A DNA stretch of 64,000 nt from positions 74,384 to 138,383 of the forward strand of contig NZ_JBNGOZ010000012.1 of assembly GCF_050589825.1 (NCBI RefSeq), in the 5' to 3' direction. The DNA comes from Carboxylicivirga longa (GTDB lineage: Bacteria > Bacteroidota > Bacteroidia > Bacteroidales > Marinilabiliaceae). The notes under the pieces were generated by a model, which was not told the DNA's origin, searched no databases, and was given only the letters and a program-made list of their open reading frames with translations. Below are positions 44,196 through 53,569 of the stretch, in pieces. A program made the translations under genes and the position numbers. Position 1 is the first letter of the stretch; each line of letters starts with the position of its first letter.

Positions 44196-45002
44196 ATGAT
44201 AGCCATGTCGCCAATTAGTAGCATCATGATAAGTTTACAAGGCAGTGTACATGCCATTTTTTTTAGTCCCGCCCGTTCAACCAAAAAAATTGTTGAAGCC
44301 ATAGCCGGTGGTATTTCTCATGAGGTTACACAACATGATATCACACAAGGTATGCACAATGCTATTTTGCTCAGCCGGCACGATATTGTGGTGGTGGGTG
44401 TACCCGCTTTTTCCGGCAGTGTACCACCTTTAGCCGCTCAATACTTGTCGAAGCTAAAGGGAAATGGAGCGAGAGCCATTATCGCCTGTGCCTATGGGAA
44501 CTGTCACTACGAGAATACGCTTGCCGAGCTAAATAATATTTGTGTGGATGTTGGCTTAATACCCATCAGTTCAGGTGCTTTTGTGTCACGGCACTCGATG
44601 TTTCCTGAGTTGGGTAAAGGCCGGCCCGATCAGCGTGATTTGGATAATGCCCGTCAGTTTGGCAAAAAAAGCGTGATGCATTCGCGCATTGCAAAAGGAG
44701 AATCATTAAGTATAAGAGAGAATAAAGCCCGACGGGGACAGGGAATGGTTCCGTCAGTGGTGAAAGCTACAGCCGATTGTAACTACTGTGGTCGTTGCGT
44801 TCAGGCTTGTCCCAGTAGTGCCATCGCTATTGATAATCCCCGTAAGACAGATAAGAAATTATGTATCTCGTGCACACGCTGTATTGATGTGTGCCCCTAT
44901 GGTGCCCGTAAGTTTAGCGGACTGATGTATTTGATTACCCAAAAGCGAATGGTAAACAAGAATAAAGAACGCAAGGAAAACGAGATATACCTTCCATTGT
45001 AA
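44196..45002 (+). CDS. EFR1-family flavodoxin-like ferredoxin
   Basis: The 268-residue protein joins a flavodoxin-like fold (AIFFSPARSTKKIVEAIA, VGVPAFSGSVPPLA, IACAYGNCHYENT) with two C-terminal 4Fe-4S motifs, CNYCGRCVQACP and CISCTRCIDVCP. EFR1 proteins are anaerobe-associated electron carriers with a probable FMN and two clusters; the partner is unknown. Starts at ATG 44196 or 44205. The presence of this protein fits an anaerobic or facultative lifestyle. Confidence 0.85.
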   Translation: MIAMSPISSIMISLQGSVHAIFFSPARSTKKIVEAIAGGISHEVTQHDITQGMHNAILLSRHDIVVVGVPAFSGSVPPLAAQYLSKLKGNGARAIIACAYGNCHYENTLAELNNICVDVGLIPISSGAFVSRHSMFPELGKGRPDQRDLDNARQFGKKSVMHSRIAKGESLSIRENKARRGQGMVPSVVKATADCNYCGRCVQACPSSAIAIDNPRKTDKKLCISCTRCIDVCPYGARKFSGLMYLITQKRMVNKNKERKENEIYLPL

Positions 45003-45184
45003 TGGCTGACAGAAGCGTAGTAAATCGCCACGGTGAAGTGTTTAAAAGCTGCATTTGACCAATGACAGAAATCATTGATTTATGGAAATGATGGAGGTTA
45101 ATTCGCAGCCTCAAAAAGGTCGTAGTGCTAAAGGTTAAAATTAATAAGTAGGACGATTAAGAAAGCCGGCTATACGACATATAT

Positions 45185-45215
45185 ACAGCCCGAAGCAATT
45201 TGTTTCGGGCTGTTT
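45185..45215. terminator. Terminator between EFR1-type gene and YhcH-like gene
   Basis: ACAGCCCGAA pairs with TTCGGGCTGT around an 9-base loop, followed by TT. It lies between convergent genes and may serve both. Confidence 0.75.
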
Positions 45216-45225
45216 CGTGCACTCC

Positions 45226-45702
45226 TTAGTCGATGGCTATTTTAACAACAATTTTTTCTACGGCAGCGGGTGTGTCAATGCTAATGCCCGGCGCATGCAT
45301 GTCTTCGGGGTAAAGCAGGCAAGCCATGCCGGCACTCATTTTGATGTTGGAGTAGTCCGCCACTTGGGCGAAGTGCAGGTCGCTGGATGCATCATAAGTT
45401 CCTGCTTTTACAACGCGACTGATGGGGGCAACAAGTATTTGCTCAATTCCCTGATGGATATACTGCATGTCAATATACTGACGATGACCCTCCATCTTTG
45501 CCTCGCCAGCATCTTTCGTTTCATATTTCTGAAAAATAGCGAAGACATCACGACCCTGAATCTCAACTTCCAAAGGATTGCCGGGCGTAACTTTGGCAAA
45601 CAGTTTATCAAGATCTGTTTGTTCAAGATAATTTATTGCTGATTTAAATTTTCCGGGGTCGGATTGTTTGTGTAAATCCGACAGTGTTCCTATTATAGCC
45701 AT
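45226..45702 (-). CDS. YhcH/YjgK/YiaL-family protein
   Basis: The 158-residue cupin-like protein has KMEGHRQYIDMQYIHQGIEQIL, the family's metal-binding His/Asp/Glu pattern, and a C-terminal LLYPEDMHAPG, where a His may also bind metal. Members act on sialic or other sugar acids or as anomerases in carbohydrate loci; here no sugar genes are adjacent, so substrate is open. Confidence 0.85.
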   Translation of the reverse strand: MAIIGTLSDLHKQSDPGKFKSAINYLEQTDLDKLFAKVTPGNPLEVEIQGRDVFAIFQKYETKDAGEAKMEGHRQYIDMQYIHQGIEQILVAPISRVVKAGTYDASSDLHFAQVADYSNIKMSAGMACLLYPEDMHAPGISIDTPAAVEKIVVKIAID

Positions 45703-45850
45703 ATTCTTATGTGTTTATGTGGTTTTTATAAATGTACGCTTTTTCAATTAAAAGTGGTAGAGGAGAGATGCACGAAATCTGTTTTATCGAAAAAGAAATT
45801 GGAGGATGGTGCGATTTTTGTTATTATCGCATAAATCAAAATATTGTGTT

Positions 45851-46474
45851 ATGCGTAGGTATTTTGTAATTGTACTATTTGCTTTTGGTCTGTTGGGGCT
45901 TAGCGCTCAGGAAAATAGGATCAATGATGTTAATAGCAAGCTTGGCCTCAGTAAAGAAGAGTTACCCGGTGATAGTCTTAAGATGGCGGAATTCGGCATT
46001 ATGGTGGGGCTCAGTGCTTTTTCTGATTTTGACGGTATGTACGGTTTTAATACTTATGTAGCACCCCATTGGTCGCTCATGCCCTTTAAAAAGATACAAA
46101 TCGATGTGCTTCCCTATTTGGGGCGCACGAGCTTTTATAATTTGCCCGCCTGGGGTCAGGTGGATGCCACGCAGCTCACCTTGGATGCTTCCATGTTACA
46201 GATTGGCGTGTATGCACAGGCCAACTACTTGCTTACCGAAAAGTGGTATGTGGGTGCTTCTGTATTCCTGGATAGGCACATTCCCGAAAGTTCAGCATCG
46301 CCTTTGCAAGGATTTAATAATTATGGTGCCTCCGGTCATGTGGGCTATCGCTTTACCGAATCATTCAGCGCTCAGCTGTCATTGGGTGTTAGTAAATACC
46401 AGGGACTGGCAATGCCTAGCCCCGGTTTCATCCCCATGATGCATCCCCGTAATCCTTATAACCGCTTCCAATAG
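45851..46474 (+). CDS. Secreted protein, probable small outer-membrane barrel
   Basis: The 207-residue product begins with a signal peptide (MRRYFVIVLFAFGLLGLSAQ; start at ATG 45851). The rest alternates aromatic/hydrophobic strands with Gly and Asn/Asp turns (GEFG..., FNTYVAPHWSLMPFKK, YVGASVFLDRHIP), typical of an eight-stranded barrel, though the C-terminus ends RNPYNRFQ with no final aromatic at the last position. No named family recognised. Confidence 0.6.
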   Translation: MRRYFVIVLFAFGLLGLSAQENRINDVNSKLGLSKEELPGDSLKMAEFGIMVGLSAFSDFDGMYGFNTYVAPHWSLMPFKKIQIDVLPYLGRTSFYNLPAWGQVDATQLTLDASMLQIGVYAQANYLLTEKWYVGASVFLDRHIPESSASPLQGFNNYGASGHVGYRFTESFSAQLSLGVSKYQGLAMPSPGFIPMMHPRNPYNRFQ

Positions 46475-46551
46475 CCGGACTAAAGACACTTATCTCTTCT
46501 GCCATGCTTATTGGATGAGGAAATGCGTAGGAAGTACGTTTTGTATTAATT

Positions 46552-46612
46552 ATGCATTTACGCAACGGTTCTTTATAAATGTTTTATGATAAAGAACCAT
46601 TCCATATACCAC
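46552..46612 (+). repeat. Diverged copy of the 90-bp palindromic repeat (core only)
   Basis: AACGGTTCTTTAT (46564-46576) pairs with ATAAAGAACCATT (46589-46601), resembling the core of the copies at 30156 and 49066. The left end TAGTAAGTTCTGAAAGTT is missing. It lies between two convergent genes and may act as a terminator. Confidence 0.55.
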
Positions 46613-46648
46613 ATCGAAAGCACTTCTGGTCATCTGATAAGTCATTAC

Positions 46649-48931
46649 CTATAATTCTATCATTTGATCTTTTTTAGTTTGTGCATCCACCACTGTGATC
46701 GCCGCCATATCAACAATTTCGCGCACTGAGCATTGCTGTTGTAACACATGTATGGGTTTGCGAATGCCCAGTAGGATGGGGCCAATAATCTCTACCTGTC
46801 CCAGTTCATGCATCATTTTGTAGGCTATGTTACCCGAACTTAAGTTGGGAAAGATAATGGTGTTAACTTCTTTATCTCCCAACTTACAGAAGGGGAAGCT
46901 TTCTGCTCTTAGCTTTGCATTGAAGGCATAATTGGCCTGCATCTCACCATCCACAATCAGATCGGGATAGTTATTGTGCAGGTAATCCACGGCCTGGCGC
47001 ACACGTAGGGGACTACCCTGCCGTGTCGATCCAAAGTTAGAATAGGAAACCAGCGCTACCACCGGGTCAATATTAAACTTTTTCACCTCATTAACAGTAA
47101 GCAGTGTGGTGTCGGCCAGCGTGCGAAACGAGGGTTCATAATTGACGGTTGTATCCGCGAAGAAGTAGGGGCCTTTTTTGGTCATGACAATGTACATGCC
47201 GGCAATATGATTCAGCGTGTTGTTGGTACCTGCAATCTGTAAAGCCGGTCGTATAGTCTCTGCATATTTATTGGAGAACCCTCCGAGAAAACCATCGGCT
47301 TCCCCTGTTTGCACCATCATGATACCAAAATAATTTCGATCCAGCATCTGGTAACGTGCTCGTTCTTTGTTCAGCCCCTTGCGCTGTCGTTTTGCATACA
47401 ATAGCCCGGCATATTCATCCCGTTTATTTTCCAGCTCCGGAGTTTTATTGTCGATAATGGGTAATCCCTCTATGTCTATGTTGTTTTCGGCTGCTAGGGC
47501 CTCAATTTTTTGTTTGTTTCCCAAAAGTATGGGATGGGCAATTTTCTGTGTCCGCACTACTTCAATAGCTTTCAGAACCTTAAAATTGTCGGCATCGGAG
47601 AATACGATACGTTTGGCATCAGCCCTGGCTCGTGTTCGAATATCGCGCACCAGTTTATTGTATAGCCCCATGCGCTTCATCAGGTCAATTTTATAACGCT
47701 CCCAATCGGTTATGTCAAGTCGTGCCACCCCTGTTTCCATGGCCGCTTTGGCTACGGCCGGTGCTACCTCAGTAATAAGTCGCGGATCCAAAGGCTTGGG
47801 AATGATATAGTCCCTTCCAAAAATCAGGTTCTGACTCTTGTAAGCTGCATTTACCTGATCCGGAACTTCTTTCTTGGCCAGGTTGGCCAGGGCATATACA
47901 GCGGCTTTTTTCATGTCCTCATTAATAGCTTTGGCCCGCACATCCAGGGCGCCCCTGAAGATAAAGGGAAAGCCTAATACATTATTCACCTGGTTGGGGT
48001 AGTCCGAGCGTCCCGTGGCAACAATTACATCGGGTCGCGCTCCAATGGCTGCTTCATAGCTGATCTCGGGCACCGGGTTGGCCAGGGCAAACACAATAGG
48101 GTTGTCGGCCATCTGCTGTACCATTTCCTGACTTAATACATTGCCTTTGGATAAGCCCAGAAACATATCAGCACCCTGGATGACCTGATCAATACGGTTG
48201 AGGTGGCTATCTTGTGCAAACTCACGCTTGTATTTGTTCAGGTCGTTTCTTTGATGGGTTATTAATCCTTTGCTGTCCAGCATCCATAGGTTATTGAGTT
48301 TAACGCCCAGACTAATGTATAGTTTCGAGCACATAATGGCTGATGCGCCCGCTCCATTAACTACAATTTTCATGTCCTCAATGTGCTTGCCTGTTATCTC
48401 AATGGCGTTGAGTAATCCGGCGGCCGATATGATGGCTGTTCCATGCTGATCATCGTGAAATACTGGTATATCAAGGGCTTCCTGTAATTGTGTTTCTATT
48501 TCAAAACATTCGGGAGCCTTGATGTCTTCCAGATTAATACCACCAAAGGTAGGCGCAATGGCTTTTACAACCGTAACCATTTCATCAACCTTTTTGGTAT
48601 TTACCTCAATGTCAAATACGTCCACATCAGCAAATACCTTAAATAAAAGGCCTTTGCCTTCCATCACCGGCTTGCCGGCAGTGGCTCCTATATCTCCGAG
48701 TCCCAGCACCGCCGTACCATTGGATATAACGCCCACCAGGTTGCCTTTAGCCGTATATCGATAGGCATCGTCTGCATTCTTTTCAATCTCTTTGCAGGGT
48801 TCGGCAACGCCCGGTGAGTAGGCGAGGGATAAATCCAGCTGGGAGCTGTAGGGTTTGGTGGGAATTACCTCAATTTTTCCGGGGCGTCCGTTTTCGTGGT
48901 AATGAAGGGCATCTTCTCTAGTAGTAGACAT
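46649..48931 (-). CDS. maeB: NADP-dependent malic enzyme fused to phosphotransacetylase-like domain
   Basis: The 760-residue protein has a malic enzyme N-terminus (SLAYSPGVAEPCKEIEKN, IGATAGKPVMEGKG, the NAD(P) motif VVNGAGASAIMCSKL and an Asp/Lys active site at FHDDQHGTAI) followed by a phosphotransacetylase-like domain (about 430-760). The C-terminal domain lacks clear phosphotransacetylase activity in E. coli MaeB and is thought to regulate by acetyl-CoA. It converts malate to pyruvate with NADPH formation. Confidence 0.95.
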   Translation of the reverse strand: MSTTREDALHYHENGRPGKIEVIPTKPYSSQLDLSLAYSPGVAEPCKEIEKNADDAYRYTAKGNLVGVISNGTAVLGLGDIGATAGKPVMEGKGLLFKVFADVDVFDIEVNTKKVDEMVTVVKAIAPTFGGINLEDIKAPECFEIETQLQEALDIPVFHDDQHGTAIISAAGLLNAIEITGKHIEDMKIVVNGAGASAIMCSKLYISLGVKLNNLWMLDSKGLITHQRNDLNKYKREFAQDSHLNRIDQVIQGADMFLGLSKGNVLSQEMVQQMADNPIVFALANPVPEISYEAAIGARPDVIVATGRSDYPNQVNNVLGFPFIFRGALDVRAKAINEDMKKAAVYALANLAKKEVPDQVNAAYKSQNLIFGRDYIIPKPLDPRLITEVAPAVAKAAMETGVARLDITDWERYKIDLMKRMGLYNKLVRDIRTRARADAKRIVFSDADNFKVLKAIEVVRTQKIAHPILLGNKQKIEALAAENNIDIEGLPIIDNKTPELENKRDEYAGLLYAKRQRKGLNKERARYQMLDRNYFGIMMVQTGEADGFLGGFSNKYAETIRPALQIAGTNNTLNHIAGMYIVMTKKGPYFFADTTVNYEPSFRTLADTTLLTVNEVKKFNIDPVVALVSYSNFGSTRQGSPLRVRQAVDYLHNNYPDLIVDGEMQANYAFNAKLRAESFPFCKLGDKEVNTIIFPNLSSGNIAYKMMHELGQVEIIGPILLGIRKPIHVLQQQCSVREIVDMAAITVVDAQTKKDQMIEL

Positions 48932-49065
48932 GCGGTTTTGTTTTTAATTGATTGTGGGTGTTGATTATTTTTCGTCGCTAGATGTTGCGAAACATCGTGG
49001 TTTGATAAATAAAATGCACCCTGTAAGGTAGTTAAAAGCAAGATTAAAATCCAGCCAGTATTATG

Positions 49066-49155
49066 TAGTAAGTTCTGAAAGTTCCATTTTTATTTAGCAT
49101 TTAGGGAGCGGTTCTTTATAAGCATCCTACGGTAGAGAACCGTTCCCTAAAACTT
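49066..49155 (+). repeat. 90-bp palindromic intergenic repeat, copy B
   Basis: Same 18-base left end (TAGTAAGTTCTGAAAGTT) and 16-base right end (CCGTTCCCTAAAACTT) as copy A, same 90-base length. It lies within the 444-base gap (48932-49375) between maeB and panB; besides the repeat and the panB -7 box the gap shows no other feature. Confidence 0.8.
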
Positions 49156-49283
49156 GGATATATCCATATCGGTAGAAATGAGTGTGTATTAATAAAAAAA
49201 CACTTTTATGTGGAATTGGATCTGTTAATTTGAGAAATAGAATGGATTTGAATAATTAAGTCGCGATGCTCATAACAAATGAT

Positions 49284-49291
49284 TAACTTTG
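49284..49291 (+). promoter_or_regulatory. -7 element TAACTTTG upstream of panB
   Basis: Exact TAnnTTTG match. Predicted leader of about 78 bases. No -33 TTG at usual spacing. Confidence 0.45.
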
Positions 49292-49375
49292 CCACCTGTA
49301 ATTAGTAAGCTGCTGGTTACAATATGTTTTAAACAATTGAATTATACTTCCACAACAGTGGTTAAATAAATAGCT

Positions 49376-50194
49376 ATGTCAGTTGCTCAGGAAAGAAGAA
49401 AAAAAGTTACCACTCATGTGCTGAGTGAGATGAAGATGCGAGATGAAAAGATAGCCATGCTAACATCGTATGATTATTCTCTTGCGAAGATTGTAGATCA
49501 TGCCGGTATTGATGTCATATTGGTAGGTGACTCGGCATCCAATGTGATGGCAGGTTGGGAAACTACCTTGCCCATTACCCTGGATCAGATGATTTATCAT
49601 GGTGCCTCGGTGGTGCGGGCGGTTCAGCGCTCTTTGGTGGTAGTGGACATGCCTTTTGGTACTTACCAGGGCAACTCCAAGGAGGCACTTACTTCAGCCA
49701 TTCGTATTATGAAAGAAACAGCGGCCGATGCGGTGAAGCTGGAAGGTGGTGCTGAAATTATAGAATCCATACAACGTATATTATCGGCTGGTATACCGGT
49801 GATGGGTCACTTGGGTCTTACGCCACAGTCAATTCATAAGTTTGGTACTTACACGGTGCGTGCTAAGCAAGAGGAAGAGGCTAAGAAGCTGATTGAAGAT
49901 GCTCACTTGCTTGAGGAGACAGGTTGTTTTGCTATTGTGCTGGAAAAGATACCGGCCTCATTAGCCGGTCAGGTGGCCAAAGAGGTGAAAATCCCCATTA
50001 TTGGTATTGGTGCCGGTCATCAGGTAGATGGTCAGGTGTTGGTGTTGCACGATATGTTAGGCATTAACCAGGAGTTCTCCCCGCGTTTCCTACGTCGTTA
50101 TCACAATCTGTTTGCCGAAATTAAAGGTGCCGTGGGTAATTACATCGAAGATGTGAAAAATGTAGATTTCCCCAATGAGCGCGAGCAATACTAA
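49376..50194 (+). CDS. panB: 3-methyl-2-oxobutanoate hydroxymethyltransferase
   Basis: The 272-residue enzyme shows ILVGDSASNVMAG (metal-binding Asp), VVDMPFGTYQG, AVKLEGG and GHLGLTPQSIHKFG. It adds a hydroxymethyl group from methylene-tetrahydrofolate to 2-oxoisovalerate, the first step of pantothenate synthesis. It stands without panC or panD in this window. Start ATG 49376. Confidence 0.95.
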   Translation: MSVAQERRKKVTTHVLSEMKMRDEKIAMLTSYDYSLAKIVDHAGIDVILVGDSASNVMAGWETTLPITLDQMIYHGASVVRAVQRSLVVVDMPFGTYQGNSKEALTSAIRIMKETAADAVKLEGGAEIIESIQRILSAGIPVMGHLGLTPQSIHKFGTYTVRAKQEEEAKKLIEDAHLLEETGCFAIVLEKIPASLAGQVAKEVKIPIIGIGAGHQVDGQVLVLHDMLGINQEFSPRFLRRYHNLFAEIKGAVGNYIEDVKNVDFPNEREQY

Positions 50195-50280
50195 AAGAAG
50201 GGGAGAAGGGAGTGCTGATTAATGAGCGTGGCGCAGAATATTGCAGCTCTAATAATAAAATAAATAAATTAAAGTTGTGA

Positions 50281-50315
50281 AACGCTAATTGCTGGCGGCT
50301 AACAGCGAAAGGCTA
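50281..50315 (+). repeat. Degenerate 7-bp-period tract (GCTA-type)
   Basis: AACGCTA-ATTGCTG-GCGGCTA-ACAGCGA-AAGGCTA: a GCTA-like core repeated every 7 bases, ending 8 bases before the RluA-type gene. Confidence 0.6.
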
Positions 50316-50323
50316 AAAAAAGA

Positions 50324-51016
50324 ATGAAGAAACTGGATATATTATACGAAGACAATCACATTATTGCGGTTAATAAGTCGGCATCGGATATTGTGCAGGG
50401 CGATAAAACCGGCGATGAGACGCTCAGCGACCGGGTGAAAGCTTATATCAAAAAGAAGTACAATAAACCGGGAGAGGTGTTTTTAGGCGTGGTGCATCGT
50501 CTCGATCGTCCCGTAAGTGGTGTGGTGCTGTTTGCCCGCACAAGTAAGGCTTTGAGTCGCCTGAATAAAATGTTTCAGGAAAAGACGGTAAAAAAGACCT
50601 ATTGGGCACTTGTGGCAGAGCTGCCCGAGAGTGATAGTGGTCGCTTGGTACATCATATCCTGAAGAACTCTGAGAAGAATAAGTCTTATGCCTTTCCCAA
50701 GCCACGAAGTGGTAGCAAGGAAGCCATTCTTAACTATCGGTTGGTTTCGGGTCTTAAGAATTATTACTTACTAGAGGTGGATCTGGAAACGGGTCGTCAC
50801 CATCAGATACGCTGTCAGTTGGCCAAGATTGGTTGCCCCATACGCGGAGACTTGAAATATGGTTTCCCGCGATCGAATAAAGACGGTAGCATATCGTTGC
50901 ATGCCCGCAAAATAGAATTTGTACACCCCGTTAAACAAGAGCCCATATGCATTGTGGCGCCTACTCCACCGACTGAAAACCTGTGGAAGGAGTTTCGCAA
51001 TGTGCAGGAACAGTAG
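50324..51016 (+). CDS. RluA-family pseudouridine synthase
   Basis: The 230-residue enzyme has VVHRLDRPVSGVVLFARTSKALSRL with the catalytic Asp in HRLDRPVSG and the later LETGRHHQIRCQLA. No S4 domain is present. It isomerises uridine to pseudouridine in RNA, probably rRNA or tRNA; the target site cannot be assigned. Confidence 0.9.
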   Translation: MKKLDILYEDNHIIAVNKSASDIVQGDKTGDETLSDRVKAYIKKKYNKPGEVFLGVVHRLDRPVSGVVLFARTSKALSRLNKMFQEKTVKKTYWALVAELPESDSGRLVHHILKNSEKNKSYAFPKPRSGSKEAILNYRLVSGLKNYYLLEVDLETGRHHQIRCQLAKIGCPIRGDLKYGFPRSNKDGSISLHARKIEFVHPVKQEPICIVAPTPPTENLWKEFRNVQEQ

Positions 51017-51038
51017 GAGGGATTGAAAAGAGCATAAG

Positions 51039-51080
51039 GAGGGTATTCAGTGTTTTGAGCATGGAATACCCTCTTCTTCT
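51039..51080. terminator. Bidirectional terminator between RluA-type gene and cdd
   Basis: GAGGGTATTC at 51039-51048 pairs with GAATACCCTC at 51064-51073, followed by a T-rich stretch on the plus strand. It separates two convergent genes. Confidence 0.75.
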
Positions 51081-51083
51081 TTA

Positions 51084-51566
51084 TCAGATCAATTCTTTTC
51101 CTTCGAAGGTTAGCGGTAACAGGTCTTTACAGCTTTTTAGTTTGTTGATGGCTTGCTTTCCTACAAGCAATATATCGTAGGCCGCACCAAAGCGCAGCTC
51201 AGTCTGTAACATTACTTGGCGGCAGGCACCACAAGGGGCCACGGGTGTTTCGATAAAACCATTGGCATTGCTGGCGGCAATAGCTATCGCCTTAACGGGT
51301 GTATCCGGGTATTGTGCATTGGCGTAAAACAGCGCCACACGCTCGGCACACAGTCCGGAAGGATAAGCGGCATTTTCCTGATTGCTGCCGGTTATTACCT
51401 TACCATTTTCAAGGAGTACAGCAGCGCCTACGCGAAATTTGGAGAATGGTGCGTAAGCTGTTTTGCAGGCTTCTTCTGCCGCCTGGGTAAGGTCTTGTTC
51501 ATAGGGCATGAGTTCAGCCGCTGATTCGTAGACCTCTATGGGTACATTAATACTGATTTTCTTCAT
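51084..51566 (-). CDS. cdd: Cytidine deaminase
   Basis: The 160-residue protein carries the zinc sites GLCAERVAL (Cys and catalytic Glu) and PCGACRQVM. It deaminates cytidine and deoxycytidine in the cytoplasm for pyrimidine salvage. Start at ATG 51566 (MKKISINVPIEVY) is preferred to the upstream codon at 51581. Confidence 0.92.
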   Translation of the reverse strand: MKKISINVPIEVYESAAELMPYEQDLTQAAEEACKTAYAPFSKFRVGAAVLLENGKVITGSNQENAAYPSGLCAERVALFYANAQYPDTPVKAIAIAASNANGFIETPVAPCGACRQVMLQTELRFGAAYDILLVGKQAINKLKSCKDLLPLTFEGKELI

Positions 51567-51759
51567 TTGCTTTACCTTCAAAGTATCAAATGCATTTTAA
51601 TTGTTACGATTCACTGATGTGCTACTGTCGTATAGTGCATTTTTTTATTTGGATTTATACTGGAAAGATAGTAAAAATGAAATTATGAAACGAAACCATG
51701 AGCGCTTAGCATAACTTCTTTGCCTACTAAGCGCTCGTGATATTTGTATCGGTAGGGAT

Positions 51760-53061
51760 CTATTTAGGTTCACTTAGCGAGAAGCGTACCAGGCGCAGTG
51801 GAACACCATTGGCTTCCTTTAATATTTGTAAACCATAAAGATAGCCTTTGTGAAACACTAGTTTATCAGGATTGATCTGTAATTCATAATCGTTGCAGGC
51901 AAAGCTGCTTTGACATATAAATTCGCCGCCATTTTTATAGACCCAAACATTGAATCTATTGGCATTTTCATTCTCCGGGAAATCAAAAAACAGCAGGTTA
52001 TCATCCGAGTCTTTAATCACCGTGGCAAAATACGGCTTTTTAATGGGCTCACTAATCTTGTTGTAATCATCCAACATGGCCTCAATAAAGTATTGATGTG
52101 CGGCCCGGCTTTCGTCCTCATTTACCCAATCAAAGGCGGCAAAGCGGAGTGGATTCATACCTTTGTATCGGTCTATGGCTTTTTGCTGTATCTTCTTTTG
52201 TTCCTCAGCGCTGATTTCTCCGCTCAGCAGGTTCATTTTCTTTTTGCTCAGTAAGTTGCCTTCTAAATCGAAGGTTTGCAGTTCGCCATTGCTGGGGTTG
52301 GCAATAATCAGACGCTTATTAATACATGCAAGCTTCGGGCGTGCCTTGATGCCCATCGCCCTTGTGAACGGCATTGTTGAGCATGAAACAGCTCCCTGTT
52401 TTTTAAAGGTGTAGCTGTAGTGAAAGGTTTGCGTGTTGGATCCGCCCCAGCTGCGGGGCGTGTCCCGATCGGTGAAGTGCTCCCATATGACTTGTTCTTC
52501 GTTGGTTTCGTAATCAACAATAGCTACAAAATCCCTGAATTTCTTCGCCCAGATAACCCATCCTACCACAGCAATTTTTCCGTTGGGCAGGGGAATCATC
52601 TGACTCGTCATATAGTCGAGTTTTAAAGTCTTTTTGTAATTGCCCTCCAAATCGAGGCAGCGCATATTACCCATGTTGTCTAATCCTGTAAAGAAAGTGT
52701 TACCGTTAATGACACCACTGATATGGGTTGTTTTTTTAAATCGATTGCCACTGCTGTTAATAATGCCAAATTCCGTTTGATAGGTACCATCCGGTGTAAA
52801 TTTCGTGTAATAATTACGATAGGCATGATTGACCACAGCAGAGCCATTCGGCGTGATGATCAAGGATTTTCTAATGCCCATGGGCTTGCTGTGTACTGTG
52901 TCGTAATATGTCTCAAAAACTTTGTTCCAGTCATTGTTATTGGCATAGTTATCATCCGGTGTCAGCTTAACCGTGCCTCTTTTGTAAATATCGATGAGGT
53001 TTTGTGCATGGATGCTTGTTAGCATCATGGCAAATAGTAAGCTTAGGCTCAATGTTTTCAT
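51760..53061 (-). CDS. Secreted protein with beta-propeller-like repeats
   Basis: The 433-residue protein has a signal peptide (about 1-19, ending IHAQ) and repeated strand segments of the type DLEGN, FDLEGNLLSKK, ANPSNGELQTFD that are common in 6-bladed propellers of Bacteroidota. It lies downstream of the second ECF sigma/anti-sigma pair on the same strand, so it may belong to their regulon. No binding or catalytic motif was seen. Confidence 0.65.
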   Translation of the reverse strand: MKTLSLSLLFAMMLTSIHAQNLIDIYKRGTVKLTPDDNYANNNDWNKVFETYYDTVHSKPMGIRKSLIITPNGSAVVNHAYRNYYTKFTPDGTYQTEFGIINSSGNRFKKTTHISGVINGNTFFTGLDNMGNMRCLDLEGNYKKTLKLDYMTSQMIPLPNGKIAVVGWVIWAKKFRDFVAIVDYETNEEQVIWEHFTDRDTPRSWGGSNTQTFHYSYTFKKQGAVSCSTMPFTRAMGIKARPKLACINKRLIIANPSNGELQTFDLEGNLLSKKKMNLLSGEISAEEQKKIQQKAIDRYKGMNPLRFAAFDWVNEDESRAAHQYFIEAMLDDYNKISEPIKKPYFATVIKDSDDNLLFFDFPENENANRFNVWVYKNGGEFICQSSFACNDYELQINPDKLVFHKGYLYGLQILKEANGVPLRLVRFSLSEPK

Positions 53062-53113
53062 ATTGAAGTGTTTAATAGGGTTATAACCGAATTGTATTAT
53101 AGGCCATTAAAGA

Positions 53114-53569
53114 TTAGTACTTTGTCTCATCAAGAAATATGGTATTGCCGTGTGGGTCAATTAGCTGCATAGTAAAGTCCTGCTGGCTTATGGGTTTGTT
53201 CGCATCCACCTTGAAATCAATCGTTTGGTACAGAAAATAGTCATAGGCGTTAGGGGCTTTGTGAAAATGGTTGAGGGCAAGCAGTATGACCACGATGGAA
53301 GCCACCGCACTGAACCATTTGATGCCCTGCCGTAAAATGCGTTTCGGCGCTTTAGGTTTAACGAAGGGGGGCATGGCTGGCGCTTCCCTCTGTTGGGTTA
53401 GTGGGCTGTTCAGTAGGTTCTTAATTTGCTGCGATCGTTTAAGATAATGTTCAACGCTTGTGCTGCAAACCGCACAGGTTTGCAGATGTGCTCGAACGGC
53501 CTCCTCCTCCTCTGCGCTACATTCCTTGTCGATGTAGGTCTGTATTATGGCTTCATCAAAACATTTCAT
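53114..53569 (-). CDS. Zinc-finger anti-sigma factor, membrane-anchored
   Basis: The 151-residue protein has an N-terminal ZAS-type site (H-x3-C-x2-C in AHLQTCAVC, residues about 28-36) and one membrane segment (about 83-101, FSAVASIVVILLALNHF). It overlaps the upstream sigma gene by 14 bases. It would hold the ECF factor inactive at the membrane until a signal, unknown here, arrives. Confidence 0.85.
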   Translation of the reverse strand: MKCFDEAIIQTYIDKECSAEEEEAVRAHLQTCAVCSTSVEHYLKRSQQIKNLLNSPLTQQREAPAMPPFVKPKAPKRILRQGIKWFSAVASIVVILLALNHFHKAPNAYDYFLYQTIDFKVDANKPISQQDFTMQLIDPHGNTIFLDETKY

